Shown in pieces: positions 12,449-25,058 of a stretch of DNA of 64,000 nucleotides (within the stretch, counting starts at the first letter, position 1; the number at the start of each line of letters is the position of its first letter). This DNA is from Rhipicephalus microplus (Eukaryota > Arthropoda > Arachnida > Ixodida > Ixodidae), in the NCBI RefSeq assembly GCF_043290135.1, contig NC_134707.1:137145319-137209318 (forward strand). Reading direction: 5' to 3'. A program made the position numbers and the translations under genes. Below the pieces are notes generated by a model. The model was given only the letters and a program-made list of their open reading frames with translations, was not told the DNA's origin and did not search any database.

Positions 12449-13689
12449 TTAAATGCGCACGCGTATACTCGTTTCGGAATACGCACGCGCATACTCGTTT
12501 TTGAATGCGCACGCGTATATTCGTTTTGAATGCACAAGCGCATACTCGTTTTTGAATAGGCACGCCTGTACTCGTTTTTGAATGCGCACGCGTATACTCG
12601 TTTTTGAATGCACACGCGCATACTCGTTTCGGAATACACATGCGCATACTCGTTTTGGATTGCGCACGCGTATACTCGTTTTGGAATAGGCACGTGGTAC
12701 TCGTTTTTGAATGCGAACGCGCATACGCGTTTTCGAACATGCACACGCGTACTCGTTTTTGAATGCGCACGCGCATACGCGTTTTTGAACATGCACACGC
12801 GTACTCATTTTTGAATGCGCACGCGTATACTCGTTTTGAATGCGCACGCGCATACTCGTTTTGAATAGGCACGCGCGTACTCGTTTTTGAATGCGCACGC
12901 GTATACTAGTTTCGGAATGCGCACGCGGATTCTCGTTTTCGAATAGGCGCGCGCATACTCGTTTTTGATTGCGTACACGCATACTCGTTTTTGAATGCAC
13001 ACGCGCGTACTCGTTTTTGAATGCGCACACGCATACTCGTATTTGATTGCGCACGCGCATACTCGTTTTGCAATAGGCACGTGCATACTCGTTTTTGAAT
13101 AGGCACGCGCGTACTCGTTTTTGATTGCGCACGCGCATACTCGTTTTTGAATGCACACGCGCATACTCGTTTTTGAATGGGCACGCGCGTTCTCGTTTTT
13201 GAATGCGCACGCGCATACTCGTTTTTGAATGCACACGCGCATACTCGGTTTGGAATAGGCACGCGCATACTCGTTTTTGAATGCGCACACGCATACTCGT
13301 ATTTGAATGCACACGCGCGTACTTGTTTTGGATTAGGCACGTGCATACTCGTTTTTGAATGCGCACACGCATACTCGTATTGGAATGCACACGCGCATAC
13401 TCGTTTTGAAATAGGCACGTGCATACTCGTTTTTGACTGCGCACGCGTATACTCGTTTTGAATGCACACGCGCATACTAGGATTTGAATGCACACGCCCA
13501 TACTCGTTTTTGAATGCACACGCGCATACTCGTTTCGGAATACGCACGCGCATACTCGTTTATGAATGCGCACGCGCATGCTCGTTGTGGAATGCGAAGC
13601 GCATACTCGTTTTTGAATGCGCACGCACGTACTCGTTTTGAATTCGCACGCGCATATTCCTTTTGGAATAGGCACGCGCGTACTCGTTT
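12449..13689. repeat. Beta higher-order unit, variant 1
   Basis: The unit runs from the GTTTTTAAATG-TTTCGGAATACG pair to the next such pair. It contains the 25-mer ending CACGTGG (near 12,690), ACTAGTTTCGG (near 12,906), ACTAGGATTTG (near 13,476) and TATTCCTTTTGGAATA (near 13,655). Consecutive CACGTGG landmarks are 1,294 bp apart here, 52 bp (two monomers) shorter than in the units at 25 kb and 32 kb. Confidence 0.75.
13177..13461. repeat. 78-bp trimer run (A-B-C x3)
   Basis: Three successive trimers follow the order GAATGCG-type, GAATGCAC-type, then a GGAATAGG, GGATTAGG or GAAATAGG unit. The third member replaces TGA by GGA or GAA, so one plus-strand frame stays open for 26 codons per trimer. 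That explains the recurring short plus-strand open frames across the window. The same trimer run recurs in every beta and gamma unit. Confidence 0.75.
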
Positions 13690-14853
13690 TTAAATGCGCA
13701 CGCGTATACCCGTTTCGGAATACGCACGCGCATACTCGTTTTTGAATGCGCACGCGTATATTCGTTTTGAATGCACAAGCGCATACTCGTTTTTGAATAG
13801 GCACGCCTGTACTCGTTTTTGAATGCGCACGCGTATACTCGTTTCGGAATGTGCACGTGCATACTCGTTTTTGAATGCGCACACGCATACTCGTTTTTGA
13901 ATGCACACGCGCATACTCGTTTCGGAATACGCATGCGCATACTCGTTTTGGATTGCGCACGCGTATACTCGTTTTGGAATAGGCACGTGGTACTCGTTTT
14001 TGAATGCGAACGCGCATACGCGTTTTCGAACATGCACACGCGTACTCGTTTTTGAATGCGCACGCGCATACGCGTTTTTGAACATGCACATGCGTACTCG
14101 TTTTTGAATGCGCACGCGCATACGCGTTTTTGAACATGCACACGCGTACTCATTTTTGAATGCGCACGCGTATACTCGTTTTGAATGCGCACGCGCATAC
14201 TCGTTTTGAATAGGCACGCGCGTACTCGTTTTTGAATGCGCACGCGTATACTAGTTTCGGAATGCGCACGCGGATTCTCGTTTTCGAATAGGCGCGCGCA
14301 TACTCGTTTTTGATTGCGTACACGCATACTCGTTTTTGAATGCACACGCGCGTACTCGTTTTTGAATGCGCACACGCATACTCGTATTTGATTGCGCACG
14401 CGCATACTCGGTTTGGAATAGGCACGCGCATACTCGTTTTTGAATGCGCACACGCATACTCGTATTTGAATGCACACGCGCGTACTTGTTTTGGATTAGG
14501 CACGTGCATACTCGTTTTTGAATGCGCACACGCATACTCGTATTGGAATGCACACGCGCATACTCGTTTTGAAATAGGCACGTGCATACTCGTTTTTGAC
14601 TGCGCACGCGTATACTCGTTTTGAATGCACACGCGCATACTAGGATTTGAATGCACACGCCCATACTCGTTTTTGAATGCACACGCGCATACTCGTTTCG
14701 GAATACGCACGCGCATACTCGTTTATGAATGCGCACGCGCATGCTCGTTGTGGAATGCGAAGCGCATACTCGTTTTTGAATGCGCACGCACGTACTCGTT
14801 TTTGAATTCGCACGCGCATATTCCTTTTGAAATAGGCACGCGCGTACTCGTTT
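13690..14853. repeat. Beta higher-order unit, 1,164 bp variant
   Basis: It is the same module order as the 1,346 bp units, but shorter by 182 bp, exactly seven monomers. The loss lies between the GATTGCGTACACG unit and the CTCGGTTTGG unit (near 14,405). The next unit begins at 14,854 with near-identical sequence. Confidence 0.8.
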
Positions 14854-16797
14854 TTAAATGCGCACGCGTATACTCGTTTCGGAATACGCACGCGCATACT
14901 CGTTTTTGAATGCGCACGCGTATATTCGTTTTGAATGCACAAGCGCATACTCGTTTTTGAATAGGCACGCCTGTACTCGTTTTTGAATGCGCACGCGTAT
15001 ACTCGTTTCGGAATGTGCACGTGCATACTCGTTTTTGAATGCGCACACGCATACTCGTTTTTGAATGCACACGCGCATACTCGTTTCGGAATACGCATGC
15101 GCATACTCGTTTTGGATTGCGCACGCGTATACTCGTTTTGGAATAGGCACGTGGTACTCGTTTTTGAATGCGAACGCGCATACGCGTTTTCGAACATGCA
15201 CACGCGTACTCGTTTTTGAATGCGCACGCGCATACGCGTTTTTGAACATGCACATGCGTACTCGTTTTTGAATGCGCACGCGCATACGCGTTTTTGAACA
15301 TGCACACGCGTACTCATTTTTGAATGCGCACGCGTATACTCGTTTTGAATGCGCACGCGCATACTCGTTTTGAATAGGCACGCGCGTACTCGTTTTTGAA
15401 TGCGCACGCGTATACTAGTTTCGGAATGCGCACGCGGATTCTCGTTTTCGAATAGGCACGTGCATACTCGTTTTTGAATAGGCACGCGCGTACTCGTTTT
15501 TGATTGCGCACGCGCATACTCGTTTTTGAATGCACACGCGCATACTCGTTTTTGAATGGGCACGCGCGTACTCGTTTTTGAATGCGCACGCGCATACTCG
15601 TTTTTGAATGCACACGCGCATACTCGGTTTGGAATAGGCACGCGCATACTCGTTTTTGAATGCGCACACGCATACTCGTATTTGAATGCACACGCGCGTA
15701 CTTGTTTTGGATTAGGCACGTGCATACTCGTTTTTGAATGCGCACACGCATACTCGTATTGGAACGCACACGCGCATACTCGTTTTGAAATAGGCACGTG
15801 CATACTCGTTTTTGACTGCGCACGCGTATACTCGTTTTGAATGCACACGCGCATACTAGGATTTGAATGCACACGCCCATACTCGTTTTTGAATGCACAC
15901 GCGCATACTCGTTTCGGAATACGCACGCGCATACTCGTTTATGAATGCGCACGCGCATGCTCGTTTTGGAATGCGAAGCGCATACTCGTTTTTGAACGCG
16001 CACGCACGTACTCGTTTTTGAATTCGCACGCGCATATTCCTTTTGGAATAGGCACGTGCGTACTCGTTTTTGAATGCACACGCACATACTCGTTTTTGAA
16101 TAGGCACGCGCGTACTCGTTTTTGAATGCACACACGCGTACTTGTTTTGGAATAGGCACGCGCATACTCGTTTTTCACTGCGCACGTGTATAATCGTTTC
16201 GGAATGCGCACGCGCATGGTCGTTTTTGAATAGGCACGCGCGTACTCGTTTTTTAATGCTCACGTGTACAATCGTTTTGAATGCGGACGCGTATACCCGT
16301 TTTTGAATGCACACGCGCATACTCGTTTTCGAATAGGCACGCGCATACTCGTTTTTGAATGCACACGCGCATACACGGTTTTGAATGCACACGCGCATAC
16401 TCGTTTCGAAATAGGCACGTGCATACTCGTTTGGGAAGGCGCACGCGCATACTCGTTTTTGAATAGGCATGGGCGTACTCGTTTTTGAATGCGCACGCGC
16501 ATACTTGTTTTTGAATGCACACGCGCATACTCGTTTTTGAATGCGCACACGCATACTCGTATTTGATTGCGCACGCGCATACTCGTTTTGCAATAGGCAC
16601 GTGCATATCGTTTTTGAACGCGCACGCGGGTACGCGTTTTCGAATAGACACGCGCATACTCGTTTTTGAATGCGCACACGCATACTCGTTTTTGAATGCA
16701 CACGTGCATACTCGTTTCGGAATACGCATGCGCATACTCGTTTTCGAATGCGCACGCGTATACTCGTTTTGGAATAGGCACGTTCGTACTCGTTTTT
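14854..16797. repeat. Beta unit passing into a gamma-type piece
   Basis: The left part copies the preceding beta unit. From about 15,452 to 16,797 it matches 33,848-35,193 at an offset near 18,396 bp, including the gamma marker GCGGACGCG at 16,283-16,291. Small differences (ACTTG versus ATTG near 16,503, CATATCG near 16,604) separate the copies. It ends in a chimeric monomer at 16,787-16,811. Confidence 0.78.
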
Positions 16798-16811
16798 GGA
16801 ATAGGCACGCG
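16787..16811 (+). repeat. Chimeric junction monomer, beta/gamma to alpha
   Basis: This 25 bp unit joins TACTCGTTTTT to GGAATAGGCACGCG, a combination of two subtypes. Sequence to the left follows the copy at 35,180; sequence to the right follows alpha block 4,028-5,267. It is a recombination breakpoint within a monomer. Confidence 0.65.
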
Positions 16812-18043
16812 TATTCGTTTTAGAATAGGCACGTGCATACTCGTTTTTGAATGCGCACGCGCATACGCGTTTTTGAACAGGCACCCGCGTACTCGTTTTT
16901 GAATGCGCACGCGTATACTTGTTTAGAATACGCACGCGCATACTCGTTTTTGAATCCACACGCGCATACTCGTTTTGGAATAGGCACGCGCATACTCGTT
17001 TTTGAATGCACACGCGCATACTCGTTTTGGAATAGGCACGCGCATACTCGTTTTTAATGCGCCCACGCATACTCGTATTTGAATGCACACGCGCCTACTC
17101 GTTTCGGAATACGCACGCGCATACTCGTTTTGGAATGCGCACGCGCATACTCGTTTTTGAATAGGAACGCGCGTGCTCGTTGTCGAATGCGCACGCGCAT
17201 ACGCGTTTTTGAACATGCACACGCGTACTCGTTTTTGAATTTGCACGTGTATACTCGTTTTGAATGCACATTCGCATACTCATTTTTGAATACGCACGCG
17301 CATACTCGTTTTGGAATGTGCACGCGCATACTCGTTTTGGAATAGGCACGTGCGAACTCGTTTTTGAATGCGAACGCGCATACGCGTTTTTGAACATGCA
17401 CACGCGTATTGTTTTTGAATGCGCACGGGTATACTCGTTTTGAATGCACACGCGCATACTCGTTTTGGAATAGGCCAGTGCATAGTCGTTTTTGAATGCA
17501 TACGCGCATACGCGTTTTTGAACAGGCACACGCGTACTCGTTTTTGAATGCGCACGCGTATACTCTTTTTGAATGGTCACGCGCATACTCGTTTTTGAAT
17601 GCACATGCGCATACTCGTTTTGGAGTAAGCACGCGCATACTCGTTTTTGAACGCGCACACGCATACTCGTTTTTGAATGCACACGCGCATACTCGTTTTT
17701 GAATAGGCACGCACGTACTCGTTTTTGAATGCCCACGCGCATACTCGTTTTCGATTTCACACGCGCATACTCGTTGAGGAAGAGGCACGCGCATACTTGT
17801 ATTTGAATGCACACGCGCGTACTCGTTTTGGAATAGGCACGTGCATACTCGTTTTTGAACGCGCACGCGCATACGCGTTTTTGAACAGGCACACGCGTAC
17901 TCGTTTTTGAATGCGCACGCGTATACTCGTTTTGAATGCGCACGCGCATACGCGTTTTTGAACAGGCACACGCGCGTACTCGTTTTGGAATAGGCACGTG
18001 CATACTCGTTTTTGAATGCGCACGCGCATACGCGTTTTTGAAC
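16806..18043. repeat. Displaced alpha block (copy of 4,028-5,267)
   Basis: It aligns to 4,028-5,267 at offsets of 12,776-12,778 bp, and its left part also aligns to 9,872-10,278. It has private one-base losses (for example GTATTG near 17,407) and substitutions (CAGTGCATAGTCG near 17,475). It shows alpha sequence embedded within beta territory. Confidence 0.8.
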
Positions 18044-19735
18044 AGGCACACGCGTACTCGTTTTTGAATGCGCACGCGTATACTCGTTTTGAATGCGCAC
18101 GCGCATACTCGTTTTCGAATGCACACGCGCATACTCATTTTGGAATGGGCACGCGCATACTCGTTTTTGAATGCGCACACGCATACTCGTATTTGAATGC
18201 ACACGCGCATACTCGTTTTGGAATAGGCACGTGGGTACTCGTTTTTGAATGCGCACGCGCATACGCGTTTTTGAACAAGCACACGCGTACTAGTTTTTGA
18301 ATGCGTACGCGTATGCTCGCTTTGAATGCGCACGCGCATACTCGTTGTTTAATGCACACGCGCATTCTCGTTTCGGAATACGCACGCGCATACTCGTTTT
18401 GGATTGCGCACGCGCATACTCGTTTTTGAATGCACATGCGCATACCCGTTTTGGAATAAGCACGCGCATACTCGTTTTTGAACGCGCACACGCATACTCG
18501 TTTTTGAATGCACACGCGCATACTCGTTTTTGAATAGGCACGCACATACTCGTTTTTGAATGCGCACACGCATACTCGTATTTGAATGCACACGCGCTAC
18601 TCGTTTTGGAATAGGCACGTGCATACTCGTTTTTGAATGCGCACGCGCATACGCGTTTTTGAACAGGCACACGCGTACTCGTTTTTGAATGCGCACGCGT
18701 ATACTCGTTTAGAATACGCACGCGCATACTCGTTTTTGAATGCACACGCGCATACTCGTTTTGAAATGCGCACGCGCATACTCGTTTTTGAATAGGCACG
18801 CGCGTGCTCGTTGTCAAATGCGCACGCGCATACGCGTTTTTGAACATGCACACGCGTACTTGTTTTTGAATGCGCACGCGTATTCGTTTTGGAATAGGCA
18901 CGTGCATACTCGTTTTTGAATGCACACGCGCATACTCGTTTTGGAATGCGCCCACGCATACTCGTATTTGAATGCACACGCGCATACTCGTTTCGGAATA
19001 CGCACGCGCATACTCGTTTTGGAATGCGCACGCGCATACTCGTTTTTGAATAGGCACGCGCGTGCTCATTGTCGAATGCGCACGCGCATACGCGTTTTTG
19101 AACATGCACACGCGTACTCGTTTTTGAATGTGCACACGTATACTCGTTTTGAATGCACACCCGCATACTCGTTTTTGAATATGCACGTGCATACTCGTTT
19201 TATAATGCGCACGCGTATACTCGTTTCGGAATGCGCACGCGCATACTCGTTTTCGAATAGGCACGCACATACTCGTTTTTGAATGCGCACACGCATACTC
19301 GTTTTTGAATGCACACGCGCATACTCGTTTCGGAATACGCACGCGCATACTCGTTTTGGAATGCGCACGCGCATACTCGTTTTGGAATAGGCACGTGCGT
19401 ATTCGTTTTTGAATGCGAACGCGCATACGCGTTTTTGAATATGCACACGCGTACTTGTTTTTGAATGCGCACGGGTATACTCGTTTTGAATGCACACGCG
19501 CATACTCGTTTTTGAATGCGCACGCGCGTACTCGTTTTTGAATGCGCACGCGCATTCTCGTTTTTGAATGCACATGCGCATACTCGTTTTGGAATAAGCA
19601 GGTGCATACTCGTTTTTGAACGCGCAAACGCATACTCGTATTTGAATGCACACGCGCGTACTCGTTTTGGAATAGGCACGTGCATACTCGTTTTTGAATG
19701 CGCACGCGCATACTCGTTTTTGAATAGGCACGCGC
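18044..19735. repeat. Alpha-family mosaic
   Basis: Pieces resemble 3,420-4,040 (18,349-18,885, with about three monomers lost) and 2,100-2,650/4,300-4,600 (18,950-19,520). It holds a 25 bp unit GCACACGCGCTACTCG near 18,596. Around 19,735 the sequence changes to beta units. No single long partner covers the whole stretch. Confidence 0.6.
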
Positions 19736-20280
19736 GTACTCGTTTTTGAATGCGCACGCGTATACTCGTTTCGGAATACGCACGCGCATACTTGTTTTTG
19801 AATGCGCACGCGTATATTCGTTTTGAATGCACAAGCGCATACTCGTTTTTGAATAGGCACGCGTGTACTCGTTTTTGAATGCGCACGCGTATACTCGTTT
19901 CGGAATGTGCACGTGCATACTCGTTTTTGAATGCGCACACGCATACTCGTTTTTGAATGCACACGCGCATACTCGTTTCGGAATACGCATGCGCATACTC
20001 GTTTTGGATTGCGCACGCGTATACTCGTTTTGGAATAGGCACGTGCGTACTCGTTTTTGAATGCGAACACGCATACGCGTTTTCGAACATGCACACGCGT
20101 ACTCGTTTTTGAATGCGCACGCGCATACTCGTTTTGAATAGGCACGCGCGTACTCGTTTTTGAATGCGCACGCGTATACTAGTTTCGGAATGCGCACGCG
20201 GATTCTCGTTTTCGCATAGGCGCGCGCATACTCGTTTTTGATTGCGCACACGCATACTCATTTTTGAATGCACACGCGCA

Positions 20281-20301
20281 TACTCGTTTCGGGCACGCGC
20301 A
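20281..20301 (+). repeat. 21-bp truncated monomer
   Basis: The unit reads TACTCGTTTCGGGCACGCGC plus A, missing AATAC of the D subtype. It marks a local deletion fusing two units. Neighbouring sequence (20,300-20,585) lacks several monomers found in the equivalent stretch of other beta units. Confidence 0.8.
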
Positions 20302-23300
20302 TACTCGTTTTTGAATGCACACGCGCATACTCGTTTTTGAATGGGCACGCGCGTACTCGTTTTTGAATGCGCACGCGCATACTCGTTTTTGAATGCACAC
20401 GCGCGTACTTGTTTTGGATTAGGCACGTGCATACTCGTTTTTGAATGCGCACACGCATACTCGTATTGGAATGCACACGCGCATACTCGTTTTGAAATAG
20501 GCACGTGCATACTCGTTTTTGACTGCGCACGCGTATACTCGTTTTGTATGCACACGCGCATACTTGGTTTTGAATCCACACGCCCATACTCGTTTTTGAA
20601 TGCACACGCGCATACTCGTTTCGGAATACGCACGCGCATACTCGTTTTTGAATGCGCACGCGCATGCTCGTTTTGGAATGCGAAGCGCATACTCGTTTTT
20701 AAATGCGCACGCGCGTACTCGTTTTTGAATTCGCACGCGCATATTCCTTTTGGAATAGGCACGTGCGTACTCGTTTTTGATTGTGCACGCACATACTCGT
20801 TTTTGAATAGGCACGCGCGTACTCGTTTTTGAATGCACACACGCGTACTTGTTTTGGAATAGGCACGTGCATACTCGTTTTTCACTGCGCATGTGTATAA
20901 TCGTTTCGGAATACGCACGCACATGGTCTTTTCTGAATAGGCACGCGCGTACTCGTTTTTTAATGCTCACACGCATACTCGTATTTGAATGCACACGCGC
21001 GTACTCGTTTTGGATTAGGCAAGTGCATACTCGTTTTTGAATGCGCACACGCATACTCGTATTTGAATGCACACGCGGATACTCGTTTTGAAATAGGCAC
21101 GTGCATACTCGTTTTTGAATGCGCACGCGCATACGCGTTTCTGAACATGCACACGCGTACTCGTTTTTGAATGCGCACGCGTATACTCGTTTTGAATGCA
21201 CACGCGCATACTTCTTTTTGAATGGGCACGCGCGTACTCGTTTTTGAATGCGCACGCGTATACTCGTTTTTGAATGCGCACGCGCATACTCGTTTTCGAA
21301 TAGGCACGCGCGTACTCGTTTTTGAACGCGAACGCGCATACGCGTTTTTGAACATGCACACGCGTACTCGTTTTTGCGTGCGCACGCGTAAACTCGTTTG
21401 GAATGCACACGCGCATACTCGTTTTTGAATAGGCACGCGCGTACTCGTTTTTTAATGCGCACGCGTATACTCGTTTCGGAATACGCACGCGCATACTCGT
21501 TTTTGAATGCGCACGCGTATACTCGTTTTGAATGCACAAGCGCATACTCGTTTTTGAATAGGCACGCGTGTACCCGTTTTTGAATGCGCACGCGTATACT
21601 CGTTTCGGAATGTGCACGTGCATACTCGTTTTTGAATGCGCACACGCATACTCGTTTTTGAATGCACACGCGCATACTCGTTTCGGAATACGCATGCGCT
21701 TACTCATTTTGGAATGGGCACGCGTATACTCGTTTTGGAATAGGCACGTGCGTACTCTTTTTTGAATGCGAACGCGCATACGCGTTTTTGAACATGCACA
21801 CGCGTACTCGTTTTTGAATGCGCACGCACATACGCGTTTTTGAACATGCACACGCGTACTCGTTTTTGAATGCGCACGCGCATACGCGTTTTTGAACATG
21901 CACACGCGCACTCGTTTTTGAATGCGCACGCGTATACTCGTTTTGAATGCGCACGCGCGTACTCGTTTTGAATAGGCACGCGCGTACTCGTTTTTGAATG
22001 CGCACGCGCATACGCGTTTTTGAACAGGCACACGCGTACTCGTTTTTGAATGCGCACGCGTATACTCGTGTTGAATGCACACGCGCATACTCGTTTTTGA
22101 ATGGGCACTCGCGTACTCGTTTTTGAATGCGCACGCGTATACTCGTTTCGGAATGCGCACGCGCATACTCCTTTTCGAATAGGCACGCGCATACTCGTTT
22201 TTGAACGCGAACGCGCATACGCGTTTTTGAACATGCACACGCGTACTCGTTTTTGAGTGCGCACGCGTAAACTCGTTTTGAATGCACACGCGCATACTCG
22301 TTTTTGAATAGGCACGCGCGTACTCGTTTTTAAATGCGCACGCGTATACTCGTTTCGGAATACGCACGCGCATACTCGTTTTTGAATGCGCACGCGTATA
22401 TTCGTTTTGAATGCACAAGCGCATACTCGTTTTTGAATAGGCACGCGTGTACTCGTTTTTGAATGCGCACGCGTATACTCGTTTCGGAATGTGCACGTGC
22501 ATACTCGTTTTTGAATGCGCACACGCATACTCGTTTTTGAATGCACACGCGCATACTCGTTTCGGAATACGCATGCGCATACTCGTTTTGGATTGCGCAC
22601 GCGTATACTCGTTTTGGAATAGGCACGTGGTACTCGTTTTTGAATGCGAACGCGCATACGCGTTTTCGAACATGCACACGCGTACTCGTTTTTGAATGCG
22701 CACGCGCATACACGTTTTTGAACATGCACATGCGTACTCGTTTTTGAATGCGCACGCGCATACGCGTTTTTGAACATGCACACGCGTACTCATTTTTGAA
22801 TGCGCACGCGTATACTCGTTTTGAATGCGCACGCGCATACTCGTTTTGAATAGGCTCGCGCGTACTCGTTTTTGAATGCGCACGCGTATACTAGTTTCGG
22901 AATGCGCACGCGAATTCTCGTTTTCGAATAGGCGCGCGCATACTCGTTTTTGATTGCGTACACGCATACTCGTTTTTGAATGCACACGCGCGTACTCGTT
23001 TTTGAATGCGCACACGCATACTCGTATTTGATTGCGCACGCGCATACTCGTTTTGCAATAGGCACGTGCATACTCGTTTTTGAATAGGCACGCGCGTACT
23101 CGTTTTTGATTGCGCACGCGCATACTCGTTTTTGAATGCACACGCGCATACTCGTTTTTGAATGGGCACGCGCGTACTCGTTTTTGAATGCGCACGCGCA
23201 TACTCGTTTTTGAATGCACACGCGCATACTCGGTTTGGAATAGGCACGCGCATACTCGTTTTTGAATGCGCACACGCATACTCGTATTTGAATGCACACG

Positions 23301-23666
23301 CGCGTACTTGTTTTGGATTAGGCACGTGCATACTCGTTTTTGAATGCGCACACGCATACTCGTATTGGAATGCACACGCGCATACTCGTTTTGAAATAGG
23401 CACGTGCATACTCGTTTTTGACTGCGCACGCGTATACTCGTTTTGAATGCACACGCGCATACTAGGATTTGAATGCACACGCCCATACTCGTTTTTGAAT
23501 GCACACGCGCATACTCGTTTCGGAATACACACGCGCATACTCGTTTTTGAATGCGCACGCGCATGCTCGTTTTGGAACGCGAAGCGCATACTCGTTTTTG
23601 AATGCGCACGCACGTACTCGTTTTTGAATTCGCACGCGCATATTCCTTTTGGAATAGGCACGTGCG

Positions 23667-23680
23667 AACATGCACACGCG
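23667..23680 (+). repeat. 14-bp partial monomer at an out-of-register junction
   Basis: After a complete TATTCCTTTTGGAATAGG unit (23,641-23,666) only AACATGCACACGCG follows before the next TACTCG, so the first 12 bases of an F-type unit are missing. The identical junction is at 30,382-30,395 in copy 2 of the 6,715 bp duplication, so it predates that event. Confidence 0.88.
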
Positions 23681-25058
23681 TACTCGTTTTTTAATGCGCA
23701 CGCGCATACGCGTTTTTGAACATGCACACGCGCACTCGTTTTTGAATGCGCACGCGTATACTCGTTTTGAATGCGCACGCGCGTACTCGTTTTGAATAGG
23801 CACGCGCGTACTCGTTTTTGAATGCGCACGCGCATACTCGTATTTGAATGCACACGCGCGTACTTGTTTTGGATTAGGCACGTGCATACTCGTTTTTGAA
23901 TGCGCACACGCATACTCGTATTGGAATGCACACGCGCATACTCGTTTTGAAATAGGCACGTGCATACTCGTTTTTGACTGCGCACGCGTATACTCGTTTT
24001 GAATGCACACGCGCATACTAGGATTTGAATGCACACGCCCATACTCGTTTTTGAATGCACACGCGCATACTCGTTTCGGAATACGCACGCGCATACTCGT
24101 TTTTAAATGCGCACGCGCATGCTCGTTTTGGAATGCGAAGCGCATACTCGTTTTTGAATGCGCACGCACGTACTCGTTTTTGAATTCGCACGCGCATATT
24201 CCTTTTGGAATAGGCACGTGCGTACTCGTTTTTGAATGCACACGCACATACTCGTTTTTGAATAGGCACGCGCGTACTCGTTTTTTAATGCGCACGCGTA
24301 TATTCGTTTCGGAATACGCACGCGCATACTCGTTTTTGAATGCGCACGCGTATACTCGTTTTGAATGCACAAGCCCATACTCGTTTTTGAATAGGCACGC
24401 GTGTACCCGTTTTTGAATGCGCACGCGTATACTCGTTTCGGAATGTGCACGTGCATACTCGTTTTTGAATGCGCACACGCATACTCGTTTTTGAATGCAC
24501 ACGCGCATACTCGTTTCGGAATACGCATGCGCTTACTCATTTTTGAATGCGCACGCGTATACTCGTTTTGGAATAGGCACGTGCGTACTCTTTTTTGAAT
24601 GCGAACGCGCATACGCGTTTTTGAACATGCACACGCGTACTCGTTTTTGAATGCGCACGCACATACGCGTTTTTGAACATGCACACGCGTACTCGTTTTT
24701 GAATGCGCACGCGCATACGCGTTTTGAATGCGCACGCGCGTACTCGTTTTGAATAGGCACGCGCGTACTCGCTTTTGAATGCGCACGCGTATACTCGTGT
24801 TGAATGCACACGCGCATACTCGTTTTTGAATGGGCACGCGCGTACTCGTTTTTGAATGCGCACGCGTATACTCGTTTCGGAATGCGCACGCGCATACTCC
24901 TTTTCGAATAGGCACGCGCATACTCGTTTTTGAACGCGAACGCGCATACGCGTTTTTGAACATGCACACGCGTACTCGTTTTTGAGTGCGCACGCGTAAA
25001 CTCGTTTTGAATGCACACGCGCATACTCGTTTTTGAATAGGCACGCGCGTACTCGTTT

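Larger units (their letters stand above)
10279..16797. repeat. Family beta region 1
   Basis: From about 10,279 the GTTGAGGAA monomers of family alpha disappear. New diagnostic units take over: GAGTGCGCACGCGTAAAC, ACTAGTTTCGG, GATTGCGTACACG, TGCGAAGCGC and TATTCCTTTTGGAATA. A ~1.2-1.3 kb higher-order unit repeats from 12,449 onward. The change happens inside an F-type monomer and preserves monomer phase, as expected for homologous exchange between families. Confidence 0.75.

Noticed and set aside
13177..13461. Plus-strand repeats resembling RFamide-type precursors (repeated HTRFG)
   Set aside because: The glycine is not followed by a basic cleavage site, no signal peptide exists, and the pattern results from the 78 bp trimer read in one frame.
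16190..16205. TATAAT and TATA-like strings (GTGTATAATCG) as promoters
   Set aside because: They are a recurring monomer variant present in many unit copies, with no paired element, no downstream gene and no unique context.
21015..23675. 886-codon open frame on the minus strand as a Cys/Arg-rich repeat protein
   Set aside because: All minus frames are open because the reverse-complement consensus lacks stops. The frame continues the 26 bp DNA period through a 26-residue artefact, overlaps other long frames on the same strand, and has no start context, domain or unique end.
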